A stretch of DNA of 64,000 bases. Source: Lichenibacterium dinghuense (GTDB taxonomy: Bacteria > Pseudomonadota > Alphaproteobacteria > Rhizobiales > Beijerinckiaceae). The first letter of the stretch is position 1. Each line of letters opens with the position of its first letter. Positions 44,516-52,768 of this stretch are shown here, one piece after another. The notes beneath the pieces are model-generated. The model saw only the letters and a list, made by a program, of their open reading frames with translations, was not told where the DNA came from and searched no databases. Made by a program: the position numbers and the translations under genes. Location of the stretch: NCBI RefSeq assembly GCF_021730615.1, contig NZ_JAJLMN010000001.1:5423501-5487500 (forward strand), in the 5' to 3' direction.

Positions 44516-45328
44516 ATGCGCTACACGCTGTTCCCGCACATGACCGTCGCCGACAACGTGGCCTTCCCCTTGAGGGTGCGCCGGCAGCCCAAGGCCGAGG
44601 TCGACGCCAAGGTGGCCGCCATGCTCAAGCTCGTCCGGCTCGACCGCATGGCCGACCGCATGCCGGCCCAAATGTCGGGCGGCCAGCAGCAGCGTGTGGC
44701 GCTCGCCCGGGCGCTGGCCTACGACCCGCCGATCCTGCTCATGGACGAGCCGCTGTCCGCCCTAGATAAGAAGCTGCGCGAGGAGATCCAGTTCGAGATC
44801 AAGCGCATCCACGACGAGACCGGCGTCACGATCCTCTACGTCACCCACGACCAGGAGGAGGCTTTGCGCATGTCCGACCGCGTCGCGCTGTTCCAGTCCG
44901 GCCGCATCGAGCAGATCGGCACCGGGCGGGACCTTTACGAGGCGCCCGCCTCGCGCTTCGTCGCGGGGTTCATCGGCAACTCCAACTTCCTCGACGGGAA
45001 GCTGTCCCGCTCCGAGAACAGCATCGTCCTGCCCGACGGCACCGCGCTCCGGGGCCTCGCGACCGACAAGGTGAAGCTGAACCAGGACGCCGTATCGGTG
45101 ATGGTGCGGCCCGACCACCTGCGCCTGCACGGCCCGGCCGACACGACGCCCCGCCTGAAGGGGACCGTGAAGGGGCTGACCTACCTCGGCGAATACACGC
45201 AGGTGGCGATCGAGACCGCGTGGGGGGCGCCGCTGTCGTTGCGCCTGTCCCCCGACGAGACGTCGCGCGTCGCCCCCGGCCGCGCGGTCGACCTCACCTG
45301 CAAGCCTGACGACATGAGGGTGTTCTGA
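44516..45328 (+). pseudogene. ABC transporter ATP-binding protein (PotA/UgpC-type), 5'-truncated
   Basis: 270 codons starting RYTLFPHMTVADNVAFPL, a sequence that in intact proteins follows the Q-loop at about residue 90. The Walker A region and everything before it are missing. Present are the signature (AQMSGGQQQRVALARAL), Walker B (ILLMDEPLSALDKKL), the H-loop (ILYVTHDQEEALRMSD) and a C-terminal TOBE domain. Without Walker A it cannot bind ATP normally. The apparent ATG at 44516 lies 2 bases from the IS110 end. Neighbouring permease and binding-protein genes are absent, so the importer is lost. The stop overlaps the next ATG by one base. Confidence 0.85.
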
Positions 45329-46797
45329 TGACGCGTTCCGAGCCCGAGACGGCGGACTTTCGGTCGTTCCTGCGCGAGGAGGCCTACGTCGGGGGGCGCT
45401 GGATCGCGGCGGCGGACGGCGGCACGATCGCGGTCCACAACCCCGCGACCGGCGCCGTGCTCGGCCACGTGCCGGACTGCGGCGCCGCCGAAGTGGCCGA
45501 GGCCGTCGCGGCCGCGAAGGCGGCCTTCCCGGCCTGGAAGGCGCGGACCGCCAAGGACCGCGCCGGCGTGCTGCGCCGGCTGGCCGACCTCGTCGAGGCG
45601 AGCGTCGAGCCGCTCGCGGCGCTGCTGACCCGCGAGCAGGGCAAGTCGCTGAAGGAGGCGCGGGGCGAGGTCGCGGGCTCGGCCGCCTACCTGCGCTGGT
45701 TCGCCGAGGAAGCGCAGCGCGTCTACGGCGACGTCATCCCATCCCCTTGGCCGGACCGGCGCATCCTGGTCACGCGCGAGCCGGTGGGCGTGGTGGGCGC
45801 CATCACGCCGTGGAACTTCCCGTCCTCGATGATCGCCCGCAAGCTCGCCCCGGCGTTGGCTTCGGGCTGCACCATCGTCATCAAGCCGTCCGAGCTGACG
45901 CCCTTCTCGGGCCTCGCCTGGGGGGCGCTCGCCGAGGAGGCCGGGGTGCCGCCCGGCGTCGTCAACGTCGTCACGGGCGCGCCGGTCGCGATCGGCGAAG
46001 CGCTGACCGGCCACCCCGACGTCGCCAAGATCACCTTCACGGGCTCGACCCGGGTGGGCAAGATCCTGGTCGCGCAGAGCGCCCGCACCCTGAAGCGCGT
46101 GTCGATGGAGCTCGGCGGCAACGCGCCCTTCATCGTCTTCGACGACGCCGACCTCGACCGCGCCGTCGAGGGCGCGATGGTCGCGAAATACCGCAACTCC
46201 GGGCAGACCTGCGTCTGCGCGAACCGCTTCATCGTGCAGTCCGGCATCCACGACCGCTTCGTCGAACGGCTTGTCGCGGCGGTCGAGGGGCTGGTGGTCG
46301 GCGACGGCCTGGAGGCCGGGACCGAGCAGGGGCCGCTCATCAACGGCCATGCCGTCGACAAGGTGCTCCACCACATCGCCGACGCCCTCGGACGCGGCGG
46401 CGCCGTCGCGGCCGGCGGACGGTCGCACGCTCTCGGCGGCACCTTCTTCCAGCCCACAGTGCTGACCGGCGTCACGGCGGAGGCCGCCGTAGCCAGGGAG
46501 GAGACGTTCGGCCCGCTCGCGCCGGTGTTCCGCTTCGACACCGAGGCAGAGGCGGTGGCGCTCGCCAACGACACGGAATACGGCCTCGCGGCCTATTTCT
46601 TCACGCGCGACCTCGCCCGCGCCTTCCGGGTCGCGGAGGCGCTGCGCTGCGGCATGGTCGGGGTCAACGAGGGTCTCATCACCACCGAGGTGGCGCCCTT
46701 CGGCGGCGTGAAGCAGTCCGGCCTCGGCCGCGAAGGCTCGCGCTACGGCCTCGATGACTACCTCGACCTGAAATACGTCTGCCTGGGCGGGCTGTGA
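45328..46797 (+). CDS. NAD(P)-dependent aldehyde dehydrogenase, succinate-semialdehyde dehydrogenase-like
   Basis: 489 residues. VVGAITPWNFPSSMIARKLA and ITFTGSTRVGK bind the cofactor; VSMELGGNAPFIVF has the general-base Glu; RNSGQTCVCANR carries the catalytic Cys in the form typical of succinate/glutarate-semialdehyde dehydrogenases. It should oxidise an aldehyde to the acid. The ATG shares a base with the stop of the truncated ABC ATPase, so the gene was probably read from a promoter now lost; how it is expressed today is unclear. Confidence 0.9.
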   Translation: MTRSEPETADFRSFLREEAYVGGRWIAAADGGTIAVHNPATGAVLGHVPDCGAAEVAEAVAAAKAAFPAWKARTAKDRAGVLRRLADLVEASVEPLAALLTREQGKSLKEARGEVAGSAAYLRWFAEEAQRVYGDVIPSPWPDRRILVTREPVGVVGAITPWNFPSSMIARKLAPALASGCTIVIKPSELTPFSGLAWGALAEEAGVPPGVVNVVTGAPVAIGEALTGHPDVAKITFTGSTRVGKILVAQSARTLKRVSMELGGNAPFIVFDDADLDRAVEGAMVAKYRNSGQTCVCANRFIVQSGIHDRFVERLVAAVEGLVVGDGLEAGTEQGPLINGHAVDKVLHHIADALGRGGAVAAGGRSHALGGTFFQPTVLTGVTAEAAVAREETFGPLAPVFRFDTEAEAVALANDTEYGLAAYFFTRDLARAFRVAEALRCGMVGVNEGLITTEVAPFGGVKQSGLGREGSRYGLDDYLDLKYVCLGGL

Positions 46798-46829
46798 CGG
46801 CCCACCCGAACCATTCGGAAAGGAACGCC

Positions 46830-47228
46830 ATGTCAGAGGATGCCGCCCTGTTCGACAAGGGCCTGCCGATCCGCCGCGAGGTGCTAGGCGCCGACTACGT
46901 CGACGCGTCGATGGCCAAGGCCGACGACTTCATGATGGCGTTCCAGCGCGCCACCACGGCCATCGCCTGGGGCTGGGCCTGGGGCGACGACACGCTCGAC
47001 CGGAAGACGCGCAGCCTCATCAACCTCGCCATGCTGACGGCGCTGAACCGGGCGCCCGAGATCAAGCTGCACGTCAAGGGCGCGCTCAACAACGGCGTCA
47101 CCGTGGAGGAGATCAAGGCGACGCTCCTGCACGCCACCGCCTACTGCGGCATCCCGGCCGGCCTCGACGCCTTCAAGGCCGCCCACGGAGTGCTGGTGGA
47201 GGAGGGGGCGATCCCAGAAACGGCCTGA
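46830..47228 (+). CDS. carboxymuconolactone decarboxylase family protein
   Basis: 132 residues, all-helical AhpD-like fold. LIGLA-type segment LINLAMLTALNRAPEIKLHV, then GALNNGVTVEEIKATLLHAT and AYCGIPAGLDAFKAAHGVL match PcaC-like proteins. No C-x-x-C of AhpD is present, so decarboxylase-type rather than peroxidase-type activity is likelier. The start follows GGAAAGGA; an upstream in-frame start at 46794 lies inside the dehydrogenase gene. The gap to the dehydrogenase is 32 bases, so they are probably cotranscribed. Confidence 0.88.
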   Translation: MSEDAALFDKGLPIRREVLGADYVDASMAKADDFMMAFQRATTAIAWGWAWGDDTLDRKTRSLINLAMLTALNRAPEIKLHVKGALNNGVTVEEIKATLLHATAYCGIPAGLDAFKAAHGVLVEEGAIPETA

Positions 47229-47708
47229 CGTCGGACGCTGCCGTACATTTTCAACACTGCAGAGACAGCTCCGCGACGATCCGCTTCGCGTCCTCGCCAC
47301 TGACGACCAGCAGAGACGGACAGTCAGGCCCGCACCGCTCGTCGCGGACCCTCCCTCCGTATCCGCCATCGGGTCGCGCCATGGGAGATGCGTCATCGAG
47401 CGGCTGCTTCGGGGCAGGCTGCGCATCCGACGCTACGTCGTCCTTGGGTCGACTCCGGCCGGACAGCAGAAGTGGGTGGACAGCGGAAAGGCCGCTTCGG
47501 AGCGGGAGAAGCTCCGAAGCGGCTGTCCTTTCCTCGGTCGAGGCACTCCGCTGTGAGGAGCGCCCCTTCCCTTGCGGCTGCTCAAGGCTATTCAAGTGTA
47601 ATGGGAGGGCGAGGCTTAAAACATGGGCCAGTCAGAAAGTACACTAGAAGGTGCGATCAAAGTCGAGGGTGGACGACTGCGACATCGCCCATTCAGATCA
47701 ACTCCAAG
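47229..47708. other. intergenic region with a dispersed hairpin repeat
   Basis: 480 bases between convergent genes with no supported gene. Open frames here are short and compositionally random. The strongest structure is the hairpin repeat at 47444-47533; whether it also ends transcription is unknown. Confidence 0.5.
47444..47533 (+). repeat. dispersed intergenic hairpin repeat, best copy
   Basis: Opens TTGGGTCGACTCCGGCC, then AGAAGTGGGTGGACAGCGGA. A perfect 12-base inverted repeat follows, CCGCTTCGGAGC / GCTCCGAAGCGG with a 7-base loop (47492-47522), then CTGTCC, the complement of the GGACAG before the stem. The same opening and a similar stem occur at 62727-62810, and a diverged form at 40052-40117. 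Confidence 0.7.
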
Positions 47709-48905
47709 CTACTTCGCCTGGGGCTTGCCAGCGAAGGCCTCGCGAAGGTCCTGCGCGGCCGCATCCTGAGCCTTTTCGGAGTCCGACACGGCCGGCGCCA
47801 TGCCGAAGAACTCGTGCGTCACGCCCTCGTAGTTCCTGTACGCCGTCGGCACGCCAGCAGCCTTGAGCTTCTCGGCCAGCATCTTGCCCTCCGACATCAG
47901 CGGATCGATGCTGTCGGTGATCACGGTCGCCGAGGGGAGGCCCTTGAGGTCGACCATCGTGGTCAGGTTCAGCATCGGGCTCTTGGCGTCCCCCGGCTTC
48001 GCCAGCGTCTTGTCGACGAACCAGCCCATGGCGCCCTTCGACAACGGCATGGCGTTCTGGTTCTGGATGTAGGACGGCGTGTTCATGTCTGTCCCGGCGA
48101 CGGGATACACGAGCAGCATGTGGGTCGGCTTCTGCACGTTGCCGTCGCGCGCCATGATGGCGACGTTGGCGGCGAGGTTGCCGCCGGCACTCTCGCCGGC
48201 CACGGCCACGCGGGCGGGGTCGCCGCCGAACTGCCCGGCATTGGCCAAAGCCCACTTGTAGGCCGCGAAGGCGTCCTCGTGCGCGGCCGGAAATTTGTTC
48301 TCGGGCGCATGGCGATACTCGACGCTCGCCACGATGGCGTTCGCCTTTTTGGCGAGAGCCATGGCGGACGCTTCGTAGGTGTCGACCGTGGCGATCACCC
48401 AGCCGCCGCCGTGGTAATAGACAATGACGGGCAGCGGGCCAGAACCGGCGGACTCCGGGGTGTAGATGCGGACCAGTTGTGTGCCACCCGCGGTCGGGTA
48501 GGTCATGTCCTTCTTGGACACCTTCATGGCCGCCATCAGCGCGGCCGGGTCCTTGCCTTCGTCCTTGAGCACGGCCATGACGGCATCGGCCGGGGTCGGC
48601 TGGGTGCGCGCCTGCTCGACGGAGCGCGACTGGATCGGCTTCGCGCCGAGCTCACCGAGCTTCCTTAGGACGGTCGCCATGTCCTTGTCGGCACGCTTCA
48701 TCGTGCCGCTGTCGGGTGTCTCCGCCACGGTCGCGACGGTCGAAAATGCGGGCTCGACCACGGGCGCGTCGGGCATGGGATCAGCGTTGGCAGCAGCCGG
48801 AGCCGAAGGTGCGGCGGTCTGCGCGAAGGCCGCGGGTGTGACCAGCAGGGCAGTGCCGGACATGAAGCCGGCCAGCAGGGCGGATGAGCGGAAAACGTAT
48901 GTCAT
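47709..48905 (-). CDS. secreted alpha/beta-hydrolase, hormone-sensitive-lipase-type esterase
   Basis: 398 residues with an N-terminal Sec signal peptide (ALLAGFMSGTALLVTPAAFA-Q). A spacer rich in Ala and Pro follows. The hydrolase domain has the oxyanion motif YYHGGGWVIA (~162), the nucleophile elbow VAVAGESAGGNLAAN (~237), a DPL acid segment (DSIDPLMSEG) and the catalytic His in GVTHEFFG. Such enzymes cleave short-chain esters. It is the third of three leftward genes after an AraC regulator and a DUF4142-like protein; gaps of 111 and 122 bases make cotranscription possible but not certain. Confidence 0.9.
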   Translation of the reverse strand: MTYVFRSSALLAGFMSGTALLVTPAAFAQTAAPSAPAAANADPMPDAPVVEPAFSTVATVAETPDSGTMKRADKDMATVLRKLGELGAKPIQSRSVEQARTQPTPADAVMAVLKDEGKDPAALMAAMKVSKKDMTYPTAGGTQLVRIYTPESAGSGPLPVIVYYHGGGWVIATVDTYEASAMALAKKANAIVASVEYRHAPENKFPAAHEDAFAAYKWALANAGQFGGDPARVAVAGESAGGNLAANVAIMARDGNVQKPTHMLLVYPVAGTDMNTPSYIQNQNAMPLSKGAMGWFVDKTLAKPGDAKSPMLNLTTMVDLKGLPSATVITDSIDPLMSEGKMLAEKLKAAGVPTAYRNYEGVTHEFFGMAPAVSDSEKAQDAAAQDLREAFAGKPQAK

Positions 48906-49016
48906 GGGATCAGATCTCGTCGGAGGATTGATGTCGGCGCGGACATCGCTGTCAATCGTGTAAAGCGATTCCAGCGGATACAGGCCAAATGGCGGGGCGA
49001 ACGGGGAGCGGGCGCC

Positions 49017-49571
49017 TTAAGCCTTCAGCTCGGCGTAGATGCGCTTGCAGATCGCGGTATGCTCCTTGAAGACGGCCAGCATCACGGACGCGAGCAGTCG
49101 GCCCTGCTTCTCCATGGGGTCGGTCGCGCCCGCGGTGTTGTGCAGGTAGGCGTCGGCGAGGTCGCGCAGGTACTCGTGGTTTTCGAGCTGGAACGTGATG
49201 TAGGCGCGGTCGAAGCTCTCGCCTTTCGCGGCTCCCTTGATCTTCTCGACCGACGCCATGGCTTTCGAATCGACCGGGGCCGTGGTCCCGAGATCCTTCA
49301 GCACCTCGTCGACCGTGATGGCCTCGCCGAGTTCGAAACCGGCGAACTCATGGGCATTCTTCTGCGTTGCGCGTTCCACGGCGATCAGAGACGTCGTCAG
49401 CGACGCCTCGGCCGGACCGAGGACACCCATGTAGTAATCGCTCGCAGTCTTCACGCCTGCGAAGTCGGTGAGCGGGGTAGCGGGCGCGGCTTTCTGAGCC
49501 TGGGCCATCGCGGCGGGCGTGGCGGCGATGAAGGCGAGGCCGGCGAGGACGGACCTTCGGTCGGTGATCAT
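49017..49571 (-). CDS. DUF4142-like exported protein
   Basis: 184 residues with a signal peptide that could be Tat or Sec type (TDRRSVLAGLAFIAATPAAM-A-Q-A). The mature part is helical and ferritin-like in pattern: ASDYYMGVLGPAEASLTTSL, ATQKNAHEFAGFELGEA, and FDRAYITFQLENHEYLRDLA, ending ASVMLAVFKEHTAICKRIYA. This matches the DUF4142 layout of paired helices with conserved acidic and His residues. Function is unknown; many family members are periplasmic and stress-induced. AGGAG precedes the ATG. Confidence 0.75.
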   Translation of the reverse strand: MITDRRSVLAGLAFIAATPAAMAQAQKAAPATPLTDFAGVKTASDYYMGVLGPAEASLTTSLIAVERATQKNAHEFAGFELGEAITVDEVLKDLGTTAPVDSKAMASVEKIKGAAKGESFDRAYITFQLENHEYLRDLADAYLHNTAGATDPMEKQGRLLASVMLAVFKEHTAICKRIYAELKA

Positions 49572-49693
49572 GATGGGCTCCTGAACGACGTTGCGATGAT
49601 CGTCGAACAGCCTGCCACTAAGGCCGTGTCCCCTGGACGCGCTCCCTTCGAACGATCTGCGTCCTACCCCGGACGGAAAAACACCTTCACTGA

Positions 49694-50677
49694 TCAGGAC
49701 CGCGGATCGGACGGTGTGGGTGCGCCTTCGAAACTTTGGACACGTTCCGGCTCGACCTCGTCCCCACCCCCGTAACTGCGGAAGTCGGATGGGTTCAAGC
49801 CATAGGTGGTCTCGAACACCCGACTGAAGGCGCTGCGGCTCGCATAGCCGACGCTGCTCGCGATCACCTTGACGGGCAGGTCGGTGGCGGTGAGGAGGCG
49901 GGCGGCGATGCGCAGCCGAACCTTCTGGACGAAATCCATGGGTCCTTGGCCGAACACTTCGGCGAACCGCACGGCGAAGGACGTCCGGCTCATACCGGCG
50001 AGCGACGCCAGGCTGTCCACCGAATAAGGTACGCCCGGGTACTCCAGCACCGCGATGACGGCGCGCGCGAGCTTGGGCTCCTGCAATGCCCGGAGCAACG
50101 GCGATGTGTCGTCACCTCCCAGGAAGTGCCGACGCAGCATCACGATCAGGCACTGCTTCATCAGCAGTTCCGTCATGGCCTGGGTGCCGAGGCTCGGTGC
50201 GACCACCTCGGCCAGCATGAGGTCGAAGGTCCCGCGAAGCGGGGCGTCCGATGCGAAGGCCTGGATCATCGGGGCCCGAAACAGCTCGAAAAGCCCCAGG
50301 GCACCATCATGGCTGGCCGAGATCTGCCCACACACCAGCAGCGTGTCGGGCGTCCCGTCGCCCGCCATGAAGCTGACGAGTCCGTCGCCGTGGAGAAGGC
50401 AATGATCCTCGGCCCGTGCCGTTCCCCTGACATCCTCCGGTTCCCCCAACGCGTGTGGGAGACGAGCCGGAACGACGATGACGCTGTGGGGCGCGAATGC
50501 CTGCCAGGGCCCTTCGCCGACGCGAAGGCTGCCGGTGCCGCGCAGGACGTAGTGAATGGTGATGGCCTCGAAGGGACTGAACTCCAACCGCCATCCGCGC
50601 TGGATGCGGCAGACCGAAAAGGCACGGAGGCGTACGGCCAGCGTCACCAGGAGCCGATCAAGGAGGTCCGCTCGCAC
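49694..50677 (-). CDS. AraC-family transcriptional regulator
   Basis: 327 residues. The N-terminal ~190 form a cupin-type sensor (AraC-binding-like): ITIHYVLRGTGSLRVGEGPW, VIVVPARLPHAL. The C-terminal ~100 form the double helix-turn-helix: YSVDSLASLAGMSRTSFAVR and LPVKVIASSVGYASRSAFSR, ending FETTYGLNPSDFRSYG. It probably controls the leftward DUF4142 and esterase genes, or nearby unseen targets; the inducer is unknown. Confidence 0.9.
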   Translation of the reverse strand: MRADLLDRLLVTLAVRLRAFSVCRIQRGWRLEFSPFEAITIHYVLRGTGSLRVGEGPWQAFAPHSVIVVPARLPHALGEPEDVRGTARAEDHCLLHGDGLVSFMAGDGTPDTLLVCGQISASHDGALGLFELFRAPMIQAFASDAPLRGTFDLMLAEVVAPSLGTQAMTELLMKQCLIVMLRRHFLGGDDTSPLLRALQEPKLARAVIAVLEYPGVPYSVDSLASLAGMSRTSFAVRFAEVFGQGPMDFVQKVRLRIAARLLTATDLPVKVIASSVGYASRSAFSRVFETTYGLNPSDFRSYGGGDEVEPERVQSFEGAPTPSDPRS

Positions 50678-50734
50678 GCATCCGACCTTTCAGCCCAACT
50701 CAGCCCGACGTCGTCATGACACGGGCAACGAGCC

Positions 50735-51108
50735 ATGCATCGTAGCGGGATGCATGTGGATCGTCGCGTCATGGAAGGAATGGGCTGGTTCCGAGAAGTG
50801 GCGGCAGCGCTGGGCGCCACCGGCTTCATGCAGAAGCCGTTCGCTGGGACGGCTTCAAGTCCATCATGGACCGCTTCCGTCCGGCCGAGGAAAGGGGGCT
50901 CGTCGTCGACGACGACGCGGACACGCGGGACCGGCTGAGGGCGTTCCCGTAAAAGGACGGTTGGCGCGTGGTCGAGGCGCAGAACGGGCAGGACGGCCTC
51001 GACAAGGTGGAGACTGGTCGACCCGGGATAGTTCTGCTCGGCCTGACCGAGCCCGTGACAGACGGGTTCAACCGGTGCTTGGCTGCCTTCATTGAAGGTC
51101 CGGTTTAG
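50735..51108 (+). pseudogene. decayed hybrid-kinase receiver domains
   Basis: A fragment of a two-component protein. The first part reads AAALGATGFMQKPFAG, the end of one receiver with the conserved Lys-Pro. In a shifted frame MDRFRPAEERG links to a second receiver at 50899-51108: LVVDDDADTRDRLRAFP, a stop, then KDGWRVVEAQNGQDGLDKVE and PGIVLLGLTEPVTDGFNRC. The phospho-acceptor LLDL is now LLGL and a stop codon interrupts helix 1. The gene's kinase part and C-terminus are absent. It is clearly non-functional. Confidence 0.65.
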
Positions 51109-51418
51109 AGCATGGCGCGCATCCCTTTCTCCGCCCGGGATGGGTCGACTCCGGCCGCACACGGAAGGGTTGAGTGAGAGAGCGCTTCAGTTTTGACCGA
51201 GCTACGGCACCCGTTGATCGGCTCGGAGCCTTGCTGCGGGGGGCATACCAGTCCAATCCCGCGGAGACGGTCAGCCTTTCTCCGCATGATGGGTGGGTAC
51301 AGCATGGACGAGCTCGGAGCCTCGTCAGACCCTCCGACGACACGGACGCGCAGCGGTCTCAGCATCGCCGCTCGACGCAATTCATGTTCGTGGACCAGAG
51401 GGGAAAGCCTCGGAGAGG
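51109..51418. other. intergenic region with partial repeat matches
   Basis: 310 bases without a supported gene. Near 51140, TGGGTCGACTCCGGCCG matches the opening of the dispersed hairpin repeat, but the stem is not present. A second weak match (GATGGGTGGGTACAGC) lies at about 51288. These may be decayed copies. Confidence 0.4.
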
Positions 51419-52711
51419 TCAGGTGATACCACCCCCGCCGCCCTGGGCGGCTGGTCGCTCGGCCGCGACCTTGGCGCGGTAGCGGCTGTCCCGGTAGGCT
51501 CCGATCGGGTCGATCGCTCCGCCGGCGTCGGCGCGCGCGCGGGCCAGGATCGGGCCGACGTCGGCGCGGAAGCCCGCCTTCAGCGTCTCCGACGCCATCA
51601 GGGCGTCGTTCGCCCCCTGGTGCCCGGCCAGGGCGGTGCGGTCGACTAGCAGGGCCTGCGCATAGGCGCGGCGGATCTCGTCGGCGGAGCGGATCAGGCT
51701 CTCGATCGGGTCTGTGACGTTGTGGGACTGGTCGATCATGTAGGCCGGCGCGAAGCCGGGCCCGTCGAGGTCGACGAGTTCGTTGAACACCAGGAACAGG
51801 CGGAACGGGTCGATGCTCCCGGCGTCGAGGTCGTCGTCGCTGTAGCGGGAATCGTTGAAGTGGAAGCCGCCGAGCTTGCCCGCGTGGGCCAGGCGCGACA
51901 CGATCATCTCGATGTTGACGTTGGGCGCGTGGTGGCCGAGGTCGACCAGGCAGGCCGCCTTGGGCCCGAGGCTCTGCGCCGCGAGGAGGCTCGTGCCCCA
52001 GTCCTGCACCACGGTGGAGTAGAAGGCCGGTTCGTACATCTTGTGCTCGGAGAAGAGCCGCCACCCTTCCGGCAGGGCGGCGTAGATCTCCCGCATGGAG
52101 GCGAGATAGCGCTCGAAGGCCCGACCCATGTGGCTCTGGCCCGGGAAGTTCGAGCCGTCGCCGACCCACACCGTGAGGGCCTTGGAGCCCAGCGCCTCGC
52201 CGATGCGGATGCAGTCGACGTTGTGCGCCACCGCCTGCGCTCGGACCGCAGGGTCTACGTGGCTCAACGAGCCGAACTTGTAGGACAGCGGATGGCGCGG
52301 GTCGCCCGGGTGGTCCTGGAAGGTGTTGGAGTTCATCGCGTCGAAGGTGAGGTCGAGCGCCTCGGCGTGGCCGCGAAGCTCGGCCGCGGGCGCCTCGTCC
52401 CACGGGATGTGGAGCGACACGGCGGGCGTGGCGCGCCCGAGCTGCTGGATCACGGCGCAGTCGTCGAGCTTCTGGAACACGCCCCGCGGCTCGCCGGCGC
52501 CGGGAAAGCGGGCGAAGCGGGTGCCGCCCGTGCCGACGCCCCATGACGGCACCGCGACGGTGAAGGCGGCCACCTTGGCCGTGACGGCGTCGATGTCGAC
52601 CCCGTGCCGCGCCAAGCGCGTCCCCAGCGCGTCATAGTCGTCGGAGAGCGCTCGCGCGCGGGGCGCGTTGTGGCGCGCGACGAGATCGGGGTCGATCGGC
52701 AGGCCGGACAT
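51419..52711 (-). CDS. rhaI: L-rhamnose isomerase
   Basis: 430 residues, TIM-barrel metal-dependent isomerase of the rhizobial/Pseudomonas RhaI type, distinct from E. coli RhaA. Metal and substrate residues lie in RLFSEHKMYEPAFYS, CLVDLGHHAPNVNIE and LGGFHFNDSRYSDDD. It converts L-rhamnose to L-rhamnulose in the cytoplasm. GAGGAG precedes the ATG. It is the second gene of the leftward rhaDI pair, 57 bases after rhaD. Confidence 0.93.
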   Translation of the reverse strand: MSGLPIDPDLVARHNAPRARALSDDYDALGTRLARHGVDIDAVTAKVAAFTVAVPSWGVGTGGTRFARFPGAGEPRGVFQKLDDCAVIQQLGRATPAVSLHIPWDEAPAAELRGHAEALDLTFDAMNSNTFQDHPGDPRHPLSYKFGSLSHVDPAVRAQAVAHNVDCIRIGEALGSKALTVWVGDGSNFPGQSHMGRAFERYLASMREIYAALPEGWRLFSEHKMYEPAFYSTVVQDWGTSLLAAQSLGPKAACLVDLGHHAPNVNIEMIVSRLAHAGKLGGFHFNDSRYSDDDLDAGSIDPFRLFLVFNELVDLDGPGFAPAYMIDQSHNVTDPIESLIRSADEIRRAYAQALLVDRTALAGHQGANDALMASETLKAGFRADVGPILARARADAGGAIDPIGAYRDSRYRAKVAAERPAAQGGGGGIT

Positions 52712-52768
52712 GGGCGTCTCCTCGGTCTTCGTTTCTGCCTCCGCGCGAGCGCCGGGGGCGGCCCGTGT

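Noticed and set aside
47251-47595. A 114-codon minus-strand frame in the 47.2-47.7 kb gap
   Set aside because: Crosses the hairpin repeat, has no homologous motif and no ribosome site.
47388-48668. A 426-codon plus-strand frame opposite the esterase
   Set aside because: Antisense to a protein with a complete signal peptide and catalytic triad.
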